DNA of 64,000 bases, from assembly GCA_963565915.1 (NCBI GenBank), contig OY751491.1, forward strand, positions 2,914,001 through 2,978,000, given 5' to 3'. Shown here one piece after another: positions 22,160-35,958 of the stretch. Source of the DNA: Entoloma clypeatum. Its lineage: Eukaryota; Basidiomycota; Agaricomycetes; Agaricales; Entolomataceae. A program made the position numbers and the translations under genes. How positions within the stretch are numbered: position 1 is the stretch's first letter; each line of letters begins with the position of its first letter. The notes beneath the pieces are model-generated. The model was not told where the DNA came from. It saw only the letters and a list, made by a program, of their open reading frames with translations, and did no database searches.

Positions 22160-25100
22160 ATGGCATCCGGGACTCCCTCAGATTCTCCTGGCCCTCGCCG
22201 ATCCCAACGGGAGAAGAAACTCGCCAAACCATTTGCGTCAGGTATGGACGCTATCTTCTAACAGAAAAGTAAAGTCCTTGATGGCCACAGTCTCGAGCAA
22301 ACCAAGCAAGGGCAAACGCAAACGTCCTGAGAGCGATGCCGAAGTCAATCCTTCCGAGGAAGAAGCTTTGCAGGACGCGCAGGACGCTCTTGGAGACGGA
22401 AGTGATCACGTTGGCGATGAGGAAGAAAACTATCACGCCCCCAAACCCAGGACAACAGCCAAAAAGCGTTCGTCGCAGTCTGTCTCAAAACCGCGCGGGC
22501 CTCAGGCGAAGAAACCTCGCGTTACGAAATCGCAAGGTCCTAAAACAGCCAAGGCAACCAGACGGGGTCGAAAGGCAAAAGACGGCGACGACACATATGA
22601 CGTTGCTCAAGTCGTGAAAGAGACGAAGATCGCCGCAGACAACCCCCTCTTCAGTATGTCTCTCTTAATCTGAATACATCATTTCATTCCGACAGAGGCT
22701 ACTTAGACGCGGTAATGAACCCGTCTAGCGCTCTACAGTCGACGGCGGAGGATTTTCTGGAGTCTCTCGAACAGTCCCCTGGCGCCGCTCTCGCAGAGCT
22801 AATCAACCTCGTCCTCCGCGCGTGCGGATGCAACGACTCCGTCAACTCTGACGAAGTACTTGACTATGATGGCGTTGTTGACGCGCTCGACAATTTCACA
22901 GAAGGCTTGAAACAAGTTGACCTTCCTCTACTCTTTGTTCCGACACCTCATTTACCCAATCCCTAGGACAACTCTCCAGTATATCCTCTGACATCGAAAC
23001 TACCAGTGTTCAAGAAATTCCGCAAATCATTATCTGAATTCATTGAACGTGTCATCGCCTCCTCCGCAGAATTGGGTGCCTTGTACACCTCGGACCTCAT
23101 GGAAACCCTCCAGACGTGGGTTATCGCGATGTCATCTTCTCATATTCGTAGTTTTAGACATACAGCCACCGTGGTGGCGCTCGAAGTTGAGACGGCATTG
23201 TGTGATGTCGCAGCTGTCGTGGAAAAGGAAGCTGAGGTGGTCGGACGTCAACGAGAAGGAGAGAAGAAACGAAAAAGCAGTAACAAGGGTGGAAATGCAA
23301 GACTCAAAGAACTTGAAGCGAAAGCTCAAGAAATACGGGAGCGTCGGACGAAAGTTGCTGAATTTCTGAAGGAATTTGTGGATGGGTGAGTGAGCAGCTA
23401 TCGTTCCTGCGACTTACGTATCGACACACATCTTCAGTGTCTTTGTTCATCGATACCGTGATCTCGACCCCAACATCCGCGCAGAATGCGTTCATGCAAT
23501 AGGTCTATGGTTCAAGAAATACCCGGAACACTTCCTCGATGCAGCGTATCTTCGTTATATTGGATGGGTTCTTTCAGACTCCAACACGCATGTCCGTCTT
23601 GAAGCCGTCAAATCCCTTTCTGGGGTCTACAATCAATCTGATTACATTGGCTCTTTCAACCGCTTCACCGAACGATTCAAGTCCCGGCTTATCGAGATGG
23701 CAACGAAGGACACCGAGCTTTCCATCCGCGTCGCGGTCATCCAAGTTCTAGGTGCTGTTGATGGTCATTCTCTTCTGGAAGATGAAGAAAGAGAAAAGTT
23801 ATGCCTTCTGCTGTTTGACGAGGAGGCGAAGGTTCGGAAAACTGTCAGCCGGTTCGTCAAAAGCGTTTGGGAGGAAAGCGTCGACGAACGCTTGGTGGGT
23901 AAGAGTAAATCAAGCGAGGAAGACAGGCAGCGAGCTGGTATCAAGGCAATAGCAATGCTTTTTGTCGGGTGGGGAAAGATACTCGATAAAATGGGAAGTT
24001 ATGCCGAGGAGGACAGTTCAGTTGCTGAGGAAGAGGGCCGCGAGGAGGGAGGGACGTCACAGCCTCAAAAGAAAAGTGAAGTCGCCTCCCTTGCGGGGCT
24101 GGATCAAAAGGGCCGTATCGCCCTTGCTGTAGAGGCCCTATGGGATGAGGTGGATGGTGTGCGCAATTGGCAAGCATTGCTCGACCTGCTACTCCTCGAT
24201 CACTCAGCTACCGACGAGGACGAGTCACAGGTTCCAAGCTCCCGCGGACCATCAAATTCGAAAAACCGTACGCCAGATTCTGTTGTGGATGAAGCTTGGA
24301 GATTAGAGGAGGTTGAGGAAAGCGTTCTGCTTGAAGTCTTCGTTGCCGTCTTGCACCAAGCAAAGGCGGAAGCTGCTGCCGGTAAACGTGTCCGTCATTC
24401 GTTCCTATCGCCTTCTTTGACTGATGAGTCCCACGTTAGGGAGAAGATGAGAGTGTAGCGAACGACATTACGCGTGAACTCATCAAAGGATTACCACGAC
24501 TTTTTATCAAACATCAGACCGACCAAAACCGGATCGCTCACGTTCTTTTGATACCCAACCTACTAAATCTGGACCTGTACCTCGAAATGCGAATGATTGC
24601 TGTGAGTTATTTCAAAGATTTGTCCATCTATCAATTGATTACTTTACTTAGAGCTATGCAAGCCTTTGGGACGATGTCACCAAACAGTTCCTATCACATT
24701 CATCACCCCATGTGCTTGCTCATGCTATGAGTGCCATACGATACTTCATGGAGGCGACCAGCTTGTCCAATACCAACAGCACCAAAATCTTTGAATTAGA
24801 GGATGAATTATCTTCGATTCTCCGTGATACCGTTGCCGGTAGAGATGAGATCGAGGTAGCGTCCTTCACCGAGGATGAGGTCCTTTCTCTGGGTGCGCTA
24901 TGTACACGTCTGGCCTTGCTTTCTGGCACACGAAACATGGCTACTTGGATTGAAGAGGACGAAGGTGGAAAACAGAGCAGTGCATGGGATATTTTGAATG
25001 CCCTGGTTGAGAGAGGAAGGCTGGGGTATAAGGAAGAGGCAACAGTAAGATTTGGCGCTTTGGGATATATTCGAGCTTACATCCTGTTTTCTGCCTCAAG

Positions 25101-27056
25101 ATGGTTGAGCAAGCACTTCATGTTCTGGCGCTTCATGTCATCTGGAAAGCCAGATGCCTCAGAGCTGATCCTGAAACAAATTCAGATGACATCCGGCTCA
25201 AAGATTCCCTCCTTGATCAACGCGAAGTCTTGTTGGAGAAACTTATTGAGTACGCCATTGGCACCCAGTCGAACACCGTCGATAGGGTTAGGAGAGCAGT
25301 AAGGCCAACGTTTTCTCTCAAGCATCAAACCATTCACCGTGTCATGATTGTTCCTTCTAGGCTTTCAAACACCTACTAAACCTACATGTGCTGTTCGCTG
25401 CTACCCAAACAGTCAATGCCAATGGCGCCCCCCTCCCTATCGCTTCTGTGTCATTATCCCTTGATGATGAAATCCAGTATCGCTGTGCTGGGTATATCCA
25501 AGCAGAAATTGAACGATATGCGGAATCAATTGGTGTCGGAAGCGAAGAGGCTGAGTCTGAGCAAGACGAGAGTGGGGATGACAGTAGTGATGGGGGACGA
25601 GCAGAAGCTGGCGATGATACTATCCAAGCCAAAAAAAGACAGGCAGGCAAAAGGAAGAAGTCCCAGTCCAAAAGTCTGTTTACTCGACATGAAGTATATT
25701 CTCTCATTGACTCCATCTCCAGCAGTCGATACGACGTCCCGCACTCACCTGGAGCAAGAATACACATTCATTGATGTTATGTCAACCTTTTTGCGAGCGA
25801 TACGTGCCGGCGCCGTCGATATACGACATGGGGCCATCCTCCTCACACATTATGGCAGAATGGGCCCAACTTTTGACGTATGCTCGAAAACGATTGTGGA
25901 CATCCTCCGAGAGGAAGGTGTGATGAATGATCGTGGAGACGTTGTTGTCTTTGTTATCACGCAAGCACTTCAAGAGGTGGGTGGTTTGGCTTTCCTCGTC
26001 CTGAATTCATGGCGGTGCCATCTCTTACGCAATGTCTTCAAGGCATATACCTTGGTTCTTGATGCTGTCGTCTACGATGAGACCAGTGCGTTGAAGTTGT
26101 CCAAACTCCTCGCAACATGCCTAGTGATACGCGGAAGTCAACTGTCAATCGTTCGCCGACTGGGCAGTCAATATGTTGTGCAAATCCACGCAGAACTAAT
26201 ATCATGGATTGCGAAACGGCTGGCTGTGTACGAGAGCAATAAGAACAAGAAGTCTTTCAAATTGGGGATGTCATTCTTCCGGGTCCTTGTTCCCCTTCTA
26301 GCGACTATCCAAAGCAGAGACGCTTTGAAAATGTGAGTCATATATTCGATTTGATCATACATAAATGTCGACTGGCATTACAGTAAAGCGCACATGGACC
26401 AAGTTTTGGCCCAGGGGAAAGTCGAGGTTTCAGGTACATCCAAATCTTGGGAACCCCAACGGGCGTATGAAAAACGCTTGACATCGGCCATGTCGAAGGA
26501 GAAAGGTTCTGCAACAGTTCGAAAAGGCAAGGGGAAAGACATCGCGAATACAGGTGTCACTACTGATGAAGAACCGAGCGATGGAGAGGGCCTCACGGAT
26601 CATGAATCCAAAGAGCCCTCCCATACCAAACGACATAGCCTGCGTTTGCGCAGTGACAATGCTGCTATGCCTCAAGACCAAGGCGATGTTGAGCAGTCTG
26701 CCAGTGAATCGGAGCTCGAACCCGCAACCCCAAAGCCTCGACCACGCCCCAAACCCACATATAAGCCAAAATCGCCTGTCTCGTTACCTCCTGCGAGAGA
26801 TGACAGGGATGATGACCGCCATCCGAGCGTGGCTAGGTCCCCCAGCGCTGTTGCAGAATTCCCAGCCGTTAACCATGAGCCGGTAACCAATGCGATTGAA
26901 GTGACGCCGAGACCTTCTCGGAAGCGTGCAAGATCGGGCGAAGATGAGGATATTCCGTCAAATGGAGTCGAGGAGACAGATGCGCCGGTTGAAGCGCCCA
27001 ATGTATATTCTGACGACGGCGAAATCCAGATCCGCAGGAAGCGTGTGAGGCACTAG
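22160..27056 (+). CDS. SCC3: Cohesin subunit SCC3/STAG
   Basis: SCC3/STAG binds the SCC1 kleisin, loads cohesin on DNA and holds sister chromatids together. Twelve exons, about 1430 aa: 22160-22241, 22291-22653, 22707-22915, 22967-23385, 23438-24381, 24447-24601, 24652-25044, 25101-25298, 25361-25673, 25723-25976, 26043-26332 and 26384-27056. The basic N-terminus (RRSQREKKLAKPF; PRTTAKKRSSQSVSKPRGP) leads into the STAG domain (AVMNPSSALQSTAEDFLESL) and the conserved VHRYRDLDPNIRAECVHAIG, with HEAT-like repeats such as SDSNTHVRLEAVKSLSGVYN. The C-terminus is basic and disordered with SRKRARSG and ending RRKRVRH. The junction near 24382-24446 is ambiguous: a GTAAAC donor gives the model above, while 24390-24439 gives five more residues. 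Confidence 0.9.
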
Positions 27057-27315
27057 GTTCGCGGCTTGGCCTTCCATGTCGTTTCTGATTATTGTTATTT
27101 CTTGCATTGCGATATGTTTTTTTTGCTATCTCGATGTACCTCCGATATGTACATCACAAATTCTCAAGCTAGAGAAGCAAGTGGTTTCCCGGTATGGTGT
27201 GTCAACTTAAAGCAAGTCTCAAGTTGGTTGGGGACATATTGAAGAAGTGGGTGCGATTACAAAATATCCAGTGGTAAGTAAACTTAAATAAATTATCGGT
27301 AATTTAGATGTCGAA

Positions 27316-30300
27316 TCAAATCCAGCTCGGTCGATCTGACGTTAGGAGGATGCTCAAATCCGCCGCCATCACATCATACGTACCTGGTTGTGTGGCACTG
27401 CCAGGTAGAGACGCGCGTCGTCCAGTTCCAGTATGTGGTGAGTCCGGTGATGGATCATAATGGGAGTAGGATGGCGAGCCCATTTGTTCCGATTTACCTT
27501 GAATCCCAATCACGGAACGTGATCGCCGAAGGCGCCTATCGTTCGTCGCTATCCCTAGCATCGCGTACAAGTCGTCCTGAGCGCGCATCAAGGCCCTCGT
27601 CTCTGAGGTAGGTGTGGGACCAGTTGATATACCCTGAACAGAAGATGTGTGAGTCTTGCTATTTCAAGGTGACAGCAAGTGACAGATGACGAACCACCGA
27701 AGTTCTCTGCAATGGTATATTAGTCAAAATATCATCTGGCCGTTGGCGGCGGCGGGGTATGGGTGGAACGGGGGGGATCTCAACTGTGATAGCACTGGAA
27801 ATAGAGTGTGTCTTGCTGCTCGCGATCGAGGAACGCTGGCCGGCGGAACGTAACCCAGCTCTAGTCGCTCGCGCGCTCAATTTCCTGACCGCCAAGACAC
27901 GACTGAAGCGTTTGTCCGTTCCCGCAGGTGATATTTCAGTCTTGAGGTCGTCGTAGTCAACTGCGAGCCCCTCTGCCTCTTTCCAAGCCTCATCCCGTTC
28001 GGCTTCGAGGGCCTCTACCCGCTGTCGAAGGGACTCTGCCTCAGCGAATTTTTTGAGGAAGCTGGCGTTGAGCTTGCGCAGAGCCATCGCAAGGGCGCTA
28101 GCCGAGTGAAGTTCGCACAACTGAATGATCTGCGCATGTTGTTCATCCAGGGTATAAAGTTCTTCGGTGAGTCTATCCAGGGTGGCAGATACGTCCTTCA
28201 AATCGTCAACCAGACGGACGGCACGAGTAGGCCCGTCCGAATCCGACCCATTGACGGAGTTCGTCAATAGTTCGAGTATGTTGGTACGTCTTCGAGCAAA
28301 ACTCTTGTACTTATTCTTGACATCAATCCTCTGGGTATCAAGACGCTCCAATTCCTCTGGTATCTCATTATCCAATGTCTCTAGCTGCAGAAGTCGGATC
28401 GAGGAAGCTTCGGACGACTGCCTGATAGCACGAGATACAATGGCCTGCAGCTGTGTCGAGGTGAATGTCCACTTCGCGGCGTCCATTGTATACCCGCGGA
28501 ACTTGGCAGGAGGTGTTTCAAACCTTGGAGATGGCAGAAGGTTTGTGTACGGTCGTCGGGTACTTGCCATGGTACTTCCAACGGATGATATAGAGTCACC
28601 GCGTTCTCGCACAGCGCCTGGAAACTGCTGGCTCGGCCTACGCGGACCAGCGGGTAGTGGGGGCCTCGTTCGACCCCTTCGATTTGTCGGCAACGTCGTG
28701 ACATGTCCTTGACCAATCTGTGGAACCTGTCCATAGCTACTGATACCATGAAGTCCTGTGGCATTGGGAGGTGAAGCACGTGGATTGTCGAGTTGATGGC
28801 GGTCGTAACTGGAAATTGGGTGCAAAGCAGCCGCTTCAGTGGCGGTCCGATCAGAGGAAACTACAGAGTAGTAGGGGGGTGGTGAGCCTGCTTGAGCATA
28901 ATCATAGGGAGACCCCAGAGATGACGCCGAAGGCTGTGCAGCTGGTAGCCGTGTGTCTGGCATAGGTGGGGATATCACGGCAGGACGCCTTGGAAGAATT
29001 GCGCTTGCAGCCGCCATGGGCAGGTCCATTTGTTGGGCGAAAGCACTACTACTCGACAAAGAAGAGGGGATACCGGAGGAAGAGGGGGTAATGTTTCTCG
29101 ATACTAAACTAGTAGCCTGTGGCGCCAGTGACACTTCATCAGTAGCGGGCATTTTTGGTAGTGCTTTTGAAGTATCCAGAAACGCATTGCGAGAGCGAGA
29201 AGATAGATCGCTAGGCGCCTTGCTGGAGGATCTACTCATTACCGCTGCTGCCGGTGGTGCGGGACTGTCGAGTGGGGATGCCATGGAAATAGCGATTGAA
29301 GATTCATAACTTGAGCTATATGATGACAGCGCTGGCGTAGAAGGGAGCCTGGTGTGGCCTGCAGAACCCGGTGGAGTGACAGCTTTAAAAGAGCCTGTGT
29401 CTGCCTTAGGGACAGTTGGCCGGGATTTTTCTTCAAGTTCCGTCGATGGCGCAAATTGTGCGGTAGTGGCCCCCACCATTGCCGGTTCTCCCCTCGATAT
29501 TAGGACTTTCTCACTTTCTTCAGATGCCTCAAGCGTCTCCGCCCTTCCAGGATCAGTCTCTGCAACCACTTCTTCCACACCCGTACCACTAGAAGCCAGA
29601 CTCGCAGCATCATCGTCGACTTGGGTTGTCGACGGTGAAACAGCCATAACCATGTTGGGTATGAGGTGAGGTTGTCCTAACCTCTCCTTAGACCTCTCTT
29701 TGGACCTTGTAAAGCTTGCCTGTCTCGAATGCCTTGCTCCATGCACCGATGTAGCTGCCCTTGTCAATAACAGCTGCTGCGCCAGACTGGCCTGAACATG
29801 TCCTCCTGTTTGTGGCAAGAACGCTGATAATGGCGTCTGTGGTATAGCAACTGACATATAGTCATGTCCATGTCTATTATGAAATCCCAACGAGGATGTT
29901 GGCGGGGGTGAAAAGGGGGCACTGAAAGCGCTTGGCGTTTCTGGAAAGGTCTGGTTGATATTTCCACTCTTAGTAGGCGTCAGCGTACCACTGTCGTTGA
30001 TGCCACCTGTATGTGGGGCGACGGTGATATTATAGGCCATGATATCATGGGGATCCCGAACAACTTTGATAGGACTGGGTGCGCTGCCGGAACGCTGGCG
30101 ACTGAAAATAGAGATAACAGGTGGAGCGAGTAAATGGTTATTGCCAACAACATTCAAGGATGTGGCAGCCGTTGCGAAGGAAGAGTTTAGGCGATTTGTC
30201 GGAGAGGAAGAAGAAGGAGAAATCTTGTTAGGGCATTAACATTGGCGGAAGAATTAGATTATTACAGTATATACCTGGCCCGAGGAAGGGCTTTCTCCCC

Positions 30301-31969
30301 CGATGGGTAGTAGCTTTGCAAGGGTTGGGCGGAGGTCAGAGTCGCGGCGAGCCCAATCAACATGAGCTTCAGACGTAGATCAGCACTGTATGATCGGTTG
30401 AATTGAAATACCATACCGCCCCCATTCGTTGCTGAAGGACTGGCCCCCAGGAAAAACCTACCGGGCGAGACAACTCGTTTTGAGCTGCTGTGACTGTCGC
30501 GTCGGTAAGGCACCGGGGGAGATAACTGTGAGCTTGACTCCTCCGTGATTGGTGAGAATGGCAAGCGGAAAGCACCATCAATCGAATCGGGTGTGTCCCC
30601 GAATGAATAATAGTCAATTACATTGTCGATATCCTTGCCAGATGACGAGGCCTCGGATACAAAAGGAGTATTGGTGTCCTCAATGCACGCGCCTCGACCC
30701 CGTAGATTCCTAGAAGGGCGCTCTAAATCGGGTTCAACTGTCGAGCTGGAGGTCAGGCTCTTTGGTCTGGTCCCTGCATCCTTCTTTTCTGACTGTTCTT
30801 GGGGTGTCGACGATGCAGAAGGCGCCATTTCTGTGGTTCGCTGCAATGACTGCGCATCTCCATCACCTTGCGACTCCGTACTAGCCTCGTGCTCATGCTG
30901 TAATGCTCCTGAGAGGGACAGGTGACGCTTGGGGGGTTCCGATGATCGACGGGAAATCCTCGGAGGGACATAGACCTGTTCAGCATTGTCTGGTACAGGT
31001 GGTAAATGGGTCGAAGCAGGCGAGAGCAGCGAGTCGCCAATGCTAAATCTTTCACGCCTATATGGCGAATTTAGTGGAGGATAATCGCCGTTCGGGAGGG
31101 TCGCTGAATCTGCACGGGTCAACGTGGAAACCCCGCTGCGATATCGTGAAGTGCGAAATTCCGATAGCACGAAGGTGTTTGCCATAAGTGCTCGTGCAAG
31201 GGTTGTTCCAGATATTGTCGAGGATGCAGCTGTGGAGATCTGAGAAGCTGGGCGAGATGGGCCAGCAGAGCGTATGGCTTGTACCGTTGCATCGCGGGTA
31301 CCGCTGTTTGGTATTTTTATTGGTGACGGTGCTGGTTTTCTCCATGATGCTTGACTCTCCTGATTCGTATTATGAGGCACGTTAATATCTACGAGGTCAA
31401 ACTCACATCAGGCATGTTGAGATTGCCAAAGTCAGAAGCCTAAGTGCAGACACGAACGGTCAGAGAGCGAGCCATAAGGGCATAAATCGGTGATCACGTA
31501 CATCCATCGCCTGGAAGTTGGCTAACGCTTCTTCTGCAGACCTCGTATCGTGAAATGTCTCTCCCTCACAGCTCTCTTCACTGTGGTCGTTTGCCTGCGG
31601 AAAATCGTCGTCCCCACGCCCCGTGGCCCCCGTAACGCCATGTCCACCACCCTTAATATTGACTGGACTGCTTTTTTGAAGAAAGTTCGAGGAGAACCAT
31701 TCCGTCAAAGGTTCCGGATCAACATTGACATCGAGTTGCATTCTCGGAGGGCTGGCAGATGGAGGAGAATAAGAGCTTGACTCTGGGATGCTTCCCGAGC
31801 GTGCTCTGTCGTCGTGAATGTCCAGAATAGGAGGAGACGCATAGGGATGCGGCGGCGGCGTCACAGTACTAGGAAATTTGGTTGGTAGAAATGGTGAACT
31901 GATCTTGAAAGGACCCTGTTTTCCTTTCCGTTTTGGTCTATAAGAGATCAAGGAGGAAAGTACGGGCAT
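27316..31969 (-). CDS. Large disordered protein with C-terminal coiled coil, function unknown
   Basis: Exons 31969-31502, 31439-31407 (33 bases), 31359-30275, 30101-27698 and 27633-27316 join in frame to 1435 aa. Most of the chain is Ser/Pro/Thr-rich low-complexity sequence. The ordered part is a coiled coil in the last third: KWTFTSTQLQAIVSRAIRQS, IPEELERLDTQRIDVKNKYK, LTEELYTLDEQHAQIIQLCE and ESLRQRVEALEAERDEAWKE. Many SP/TP sites suggest a phosphoprotein of the cell cortex or cytoskeleton, but that is inference. Upstream, 32125-32040 could hold an extra 5' intron (ATG/GTCAGT...GTTAG) that would add an N-terminus reading through GYIQDYILVVLSSPTKEKLR; I kept the internal ATG. No domain recognised. 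Confidence 0.75.
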
Positions 31970-33530
31970 TCGCCTTAGCTTTTCCTTTGTCGGACTGGAG
32001 AGGACGACGAGGATGTAATCTTGGATGTAGCCGAAGATGGAACAGCTAAGGAACAGCCTCTAACATGGATGGCAACACAAGTACCGAGTCCCATCATGAT
32101 CATTCAGACTGACCATGTGTGAATCTGCGGCGCCACTGTCATAAAATTTAGACAATAGACTCTATTAGACTATTCCATCCTCCGGCCTTCGGGGCATTCA
32201 CCAGAAATCCACTTCTTACATGATGAGTCCTACTCTATTTCATCGTTCGTTGATGCACACAGCAGTGCCAACAAGAAGAAAATAATAGATGGCTTTTCGC
32301 GTTGAGACTTGGGGGAAAATCTGCCCCCGATCTACAATCCGTAACTGCTTGCATCTCATAATGCATTGGCTTAAGTATCACTGACTGGTTATCGATTGTG
32401 GAAGCAGTGGTCACCAGCGGCATACTTACATCATGCCATCCATTGAGCATATCGCATACTTACTTACAGTGGGTCTTTCTCGTACTTCCGTCGAGCCACA
32501 AGCTCATGTACCAATCTGGGGTCTGCTTATGGCTATGCAAGGCACAAGGAGTTGAGCCAGGAGTTAAGTGGGTCATTAGTTAGAGGGTTCAATGAAGAAC
32601 GAAATGAAGATCGAGTGTTGTGTAACGAAACGATCTGATGCTCGAAAGGAGCACAGGCTCTCAAAAACGTCACCTAATTCATCGAGCCAATGGAAAGAAT
32701 CCCTTGTTGCCGTGGAGTTGCCAACAATTGCGACCTGGGGATCAGGGGTCTGACCCGCCATCAGTACGCGCGGAACAATAACGAATGGCTAAGAAGAGTG
32801 GGCTTGACAGCCTGTAAGTATCTGAATTCTACCAAAAAGGATGTAGGTCGGCGCATTTGCTTGGTCCCGGCGGTCACGACGAATCCTCGAGAGAACGGGA
32901 CACCACATATTCACAACCACCAGAGCCCTATGGTGGAAGTTCGAAAGCTTTCAAACAGTTGCAGCATACTTACCGTGACATACATAAAGAAAGAGCGGAG
33001 ATTCATCGGGGATTCGGTGGACTCTCTCATATGGCGATCAAGGCAGAGGCAACGGGCATTTTTGCTGTCCATGGTGACGCATACTTACTGTAGACACGAC
33101 GAATTGTTTTTCGGCGAGCAGCACGTCAATCGATGTCGAACCGTTACTTTGATATTTTACCTAACAAGAGAGAGAGAAGAAAACGCCGTGTGCAGGGTCA
33201 ACTATGTAAATCTTGGTGATAATATATATATTTTTTCTATAGAATGAAGCGTGTGATTGGTGCCAGTCAACACTGTGGGCGCGTTTCTGCCTCAACCTCT
33301 TCCCCATCGACGTACTGGTCTGACCTTGTTGGTCCAAGACCCGTGTCCCCATCAAGCCTGGCTTCCAAGCTGTCAATTTCGTCTTTTGGGGATCTGTACG
33401 GCAACTAAGGGCTACCTGGAAGCTTTCCACAGTTTTATAGCCCCCCCCTCCTTCATTCACCCTCGTTTCCTCGCGAACCTCCCTTCACTCTTTCGTTCCG
33501 CTAGAATCTAATCTTACGTCGCGCATCCCC
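31970..33530. other. Intergenic, with a repeated GCATACTTAC motif
   Basis: 1.56 kb between divergent genes. Open frames exist (for example 32690-33247 plus strand) but show no family motif. Four exact GCATACTTAC decamers lie here; on the minus strand they read GTAAGTATGC, like a splice donor. Minus-strand pieces between them are partly open but do not join into one frame. Confidence 0.4.
32420..33088. repeat. Four dispersed copies of GCATACTTAC
   Basis: Exact copies at 32420-32429, 32454-32463, 32964-32973 and 33079-33088, all in the same orientation. I did not notice this decamer elsewhere in the window. They may be splice donors of an unmodelled minus-strand or non-coding transcript, or regulatory sites. 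Confidence 0.5.
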
Positions 33531-35958
33531 ATGACTGGCGTCTCGCCATCTCGTCCGACCCGCAGACGGACAGACTTCGCCGATTTCTTTCGTGGCTCAT
33601 CGTCTCATGAACCTGGCTTACCTCGTCAGTCGCCGAAAAAAGAGGCGCAGGCGGGCTCTTCGGACTCAACCAACATTTTGGTCGTCCCACAGTCACAAAC
33701 CTCAACGACGCTGAAAAAGGTGGCTACAAAGATCCCGTTTTTGGGTCGTAACAGAAAGAAGTCGACCTCGTCAGTGAAATCCGGATACATGTCTTCAGAC
33801 GTTCCTCGTGGCTATGAGTCGTCGGACGTTGGCGGCCACGATCCCGCAAGGAAGAAAAATTGGTGGGTCCCTTTTTTCGATTTCCATTTCTGGACGAGGA
33901 CGTTCGATCAGCTTGGCGGTTCTATCCTTCATAGGAGCAAAATTTCTGAACCGTTCTAGTCTACTTGAAGAAACCTTTCCATGATGCCCGAGGTGGCTTC
34001 TTTTACTTGTTGGATGACTCCTGCTTTCAGAATTTTTGAACTAACCAGTGTCATCGTACGATAGGAGGCTTTCACAACCTGTATCCTCGCCAGAACCAGC
34101 ATCAGTGCATCCTCCGCTTCCAAAAGCCGCTCTCCCGCAACCACGACCCTCCCTCAGCTTGAAATTCGCCGCACACCTCAGCCACAAATCGCGCAAGCAT
34201 CCTTCATCACCGCGTCCTATGCCAGCAAAGCATGTTGATGGCAGCGTATCTGACACCGTCGCGGTTCCACGGAGTAGGCGTCGTCCCTCAATGGAGTCTG
34301 ATTCTTCCACTACAAGTGGTCACGGCAGATCGACTCCTCGCGCTGGTCCAACAATCACTGTCTCGCTGTCCCCGGATGGCCTCGACGATTATAAAGATTT
34401 GTTCACTCGCCCTCGTCAAAAGGGTGCTCCTGCGAAACGCATATCAAGCACTCCGGCATCCGAATATCGCGACCTTCACCATGATGGCTCCTCTAATGCC
34501 ACACTCACTCCCGGTCCATCGATCAAATCTCCACCCAAAAGTTCTCCACTCGAAACGATGACCGAAATAGCGAGACGCGAGGCTCGACAATTGGCAGCAG
34601 GACATGTGTCAAATCCTCTATCGAAATCCGTTAAACGTGTTACCGCCTCCAATCCACCTGAAACCGATGATTCAGCAACAGAGGCAGAATCTGTAGGCAG
34701 CGCCGCGACCAGCGATGGACCATCTCCCACATTCGGTACATTTTCTTCCCTTCCTAAGCCATCGCGGTCCTGTCGTATGCGATCGCCTTCAGCGACGGGA
34801 AAAGAACGTACTCAGCCCCCTTCCATTCCACTTCCACTTCCACCTCCACCAACCTCCAGACCTCCAGTACCGCCGTCTCCTCAACCTGTTGTTCAGCCAT
34901 CAATCCCCCCAATTGCATCTACATCTATGAGTCAAAATTGGGGCCTGAGGCGTCCTCGAGCTAATACCATCGGAAGTATACCAAGCGCCATATCTCGTGT
35001 TGGTCTTTCCCCACTGCAGGAGCCACCTTCCCAGCCTTCCGCGGACGAACACAGTCCTGTCACCGTTACAAGGAGCTCAGATAATGAGAACTTGGATGTT
35101 GATCGGATGACAGTGGAGCAGCTCAAACAAGCTCTCAGGACGCGGAATGACCAGTATGAAGAACTTGCCATACACTTCCTCGAAGTCACCAAGTTGCACA
35201 CTACAGAAAAAATTGCGCTAGAGAAGAAGATCCGAACCTTGGAAACCGAAGCGTTAAGGAGAGACAAGGAGATCCAAGGCTTTACTTGGATGGTGAACAA
35301 CCGAGGACCATCATCAGGTGCACGAGCTGGACCACTGTTCCTGCCTAGCAATAATGGGAGCCGACCTGCACTGTCAAGTAAACTCTCGTCCCGCATTCTA
35401 CACAGTTCTAATCCAGACGATTCCGGCGCTGAATCTTATCAGACGTCTGGCGCTGAATCTATGCTGGGCTCAGGGGCTTCAGAATCATCGCTGTCAATGC
35501 ACAAGGAAAAGGTACGAAGACCGCGTGTCCTTGGTGATAGCAATTATTTCCCTCTTGGGACATCGGGCTACTCAGGGTCAGAGTCTCCTGGGTTGCCAGA
35601 CCTTCCGAATGGGAAACGATCGTCGTTTTATTCAATCACGTCGTCCGCCAGTTCTTCCACATCATCGTTACTCCCGCCGCTCAATACTAACCTCCCTGTA
35701 TCTTCTCTTTCTGCTATCCCGGAATCAGCCACTACACCCACCAATAATGCGCACTCGTTCTCGTCGGAGCAGGAGGGCGAGAACAGGCTGAACATGGCAA
35801 GTTCATCTCATCAAATTTCCATGACATCATCGGCCTCGACGACCTCGGTCGCGAGCAGTGCTTATTCGGCTAATCTTAAACGTGGACGGCCACCGTCTAT
35901 TGCTCAAGTCCTTGATAAATCGACAAAACTGGACGACGCACTGAAGGTTCAGCCTTGA
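33531..35958 (+). CDS. Proline/serine-rich protein with short coiled coil, function unknown
   Basis: Two exons, 33531-33862 and 34065-35958, 741 aa. The 202-base intron has a CTAAC branch site at 34041-34045, and its acceptor at 34064 is the one that keeps frame (...RKKNW/RLSQPVSS). The protein is basic and Ser-rich at the N-terminus, has a polyproline tract (PLPLPPPPTSRPPVPPSPQP) that could bind SH3 or EVH1 domains, then a clear coiled coil (MTVEQLKQALRTRNDQYEEL; HTTEKIALEKKIRTLETEAL; RRDKEIQGFTWMVNNRG). The tail is again Ser/Gly-rich. No catalytic domain is seen. A cytoskeletal or polarity scaffold is possible but speculative. Confidence 0.75.

Noticed and set aside
32690..33247. 185-codon plus-strand open frame
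   Set aside because: No ATG context, family motif or splice support, and composition is mixed. It overlaps the decamer repeats, and I prefer to leave it uncalled.
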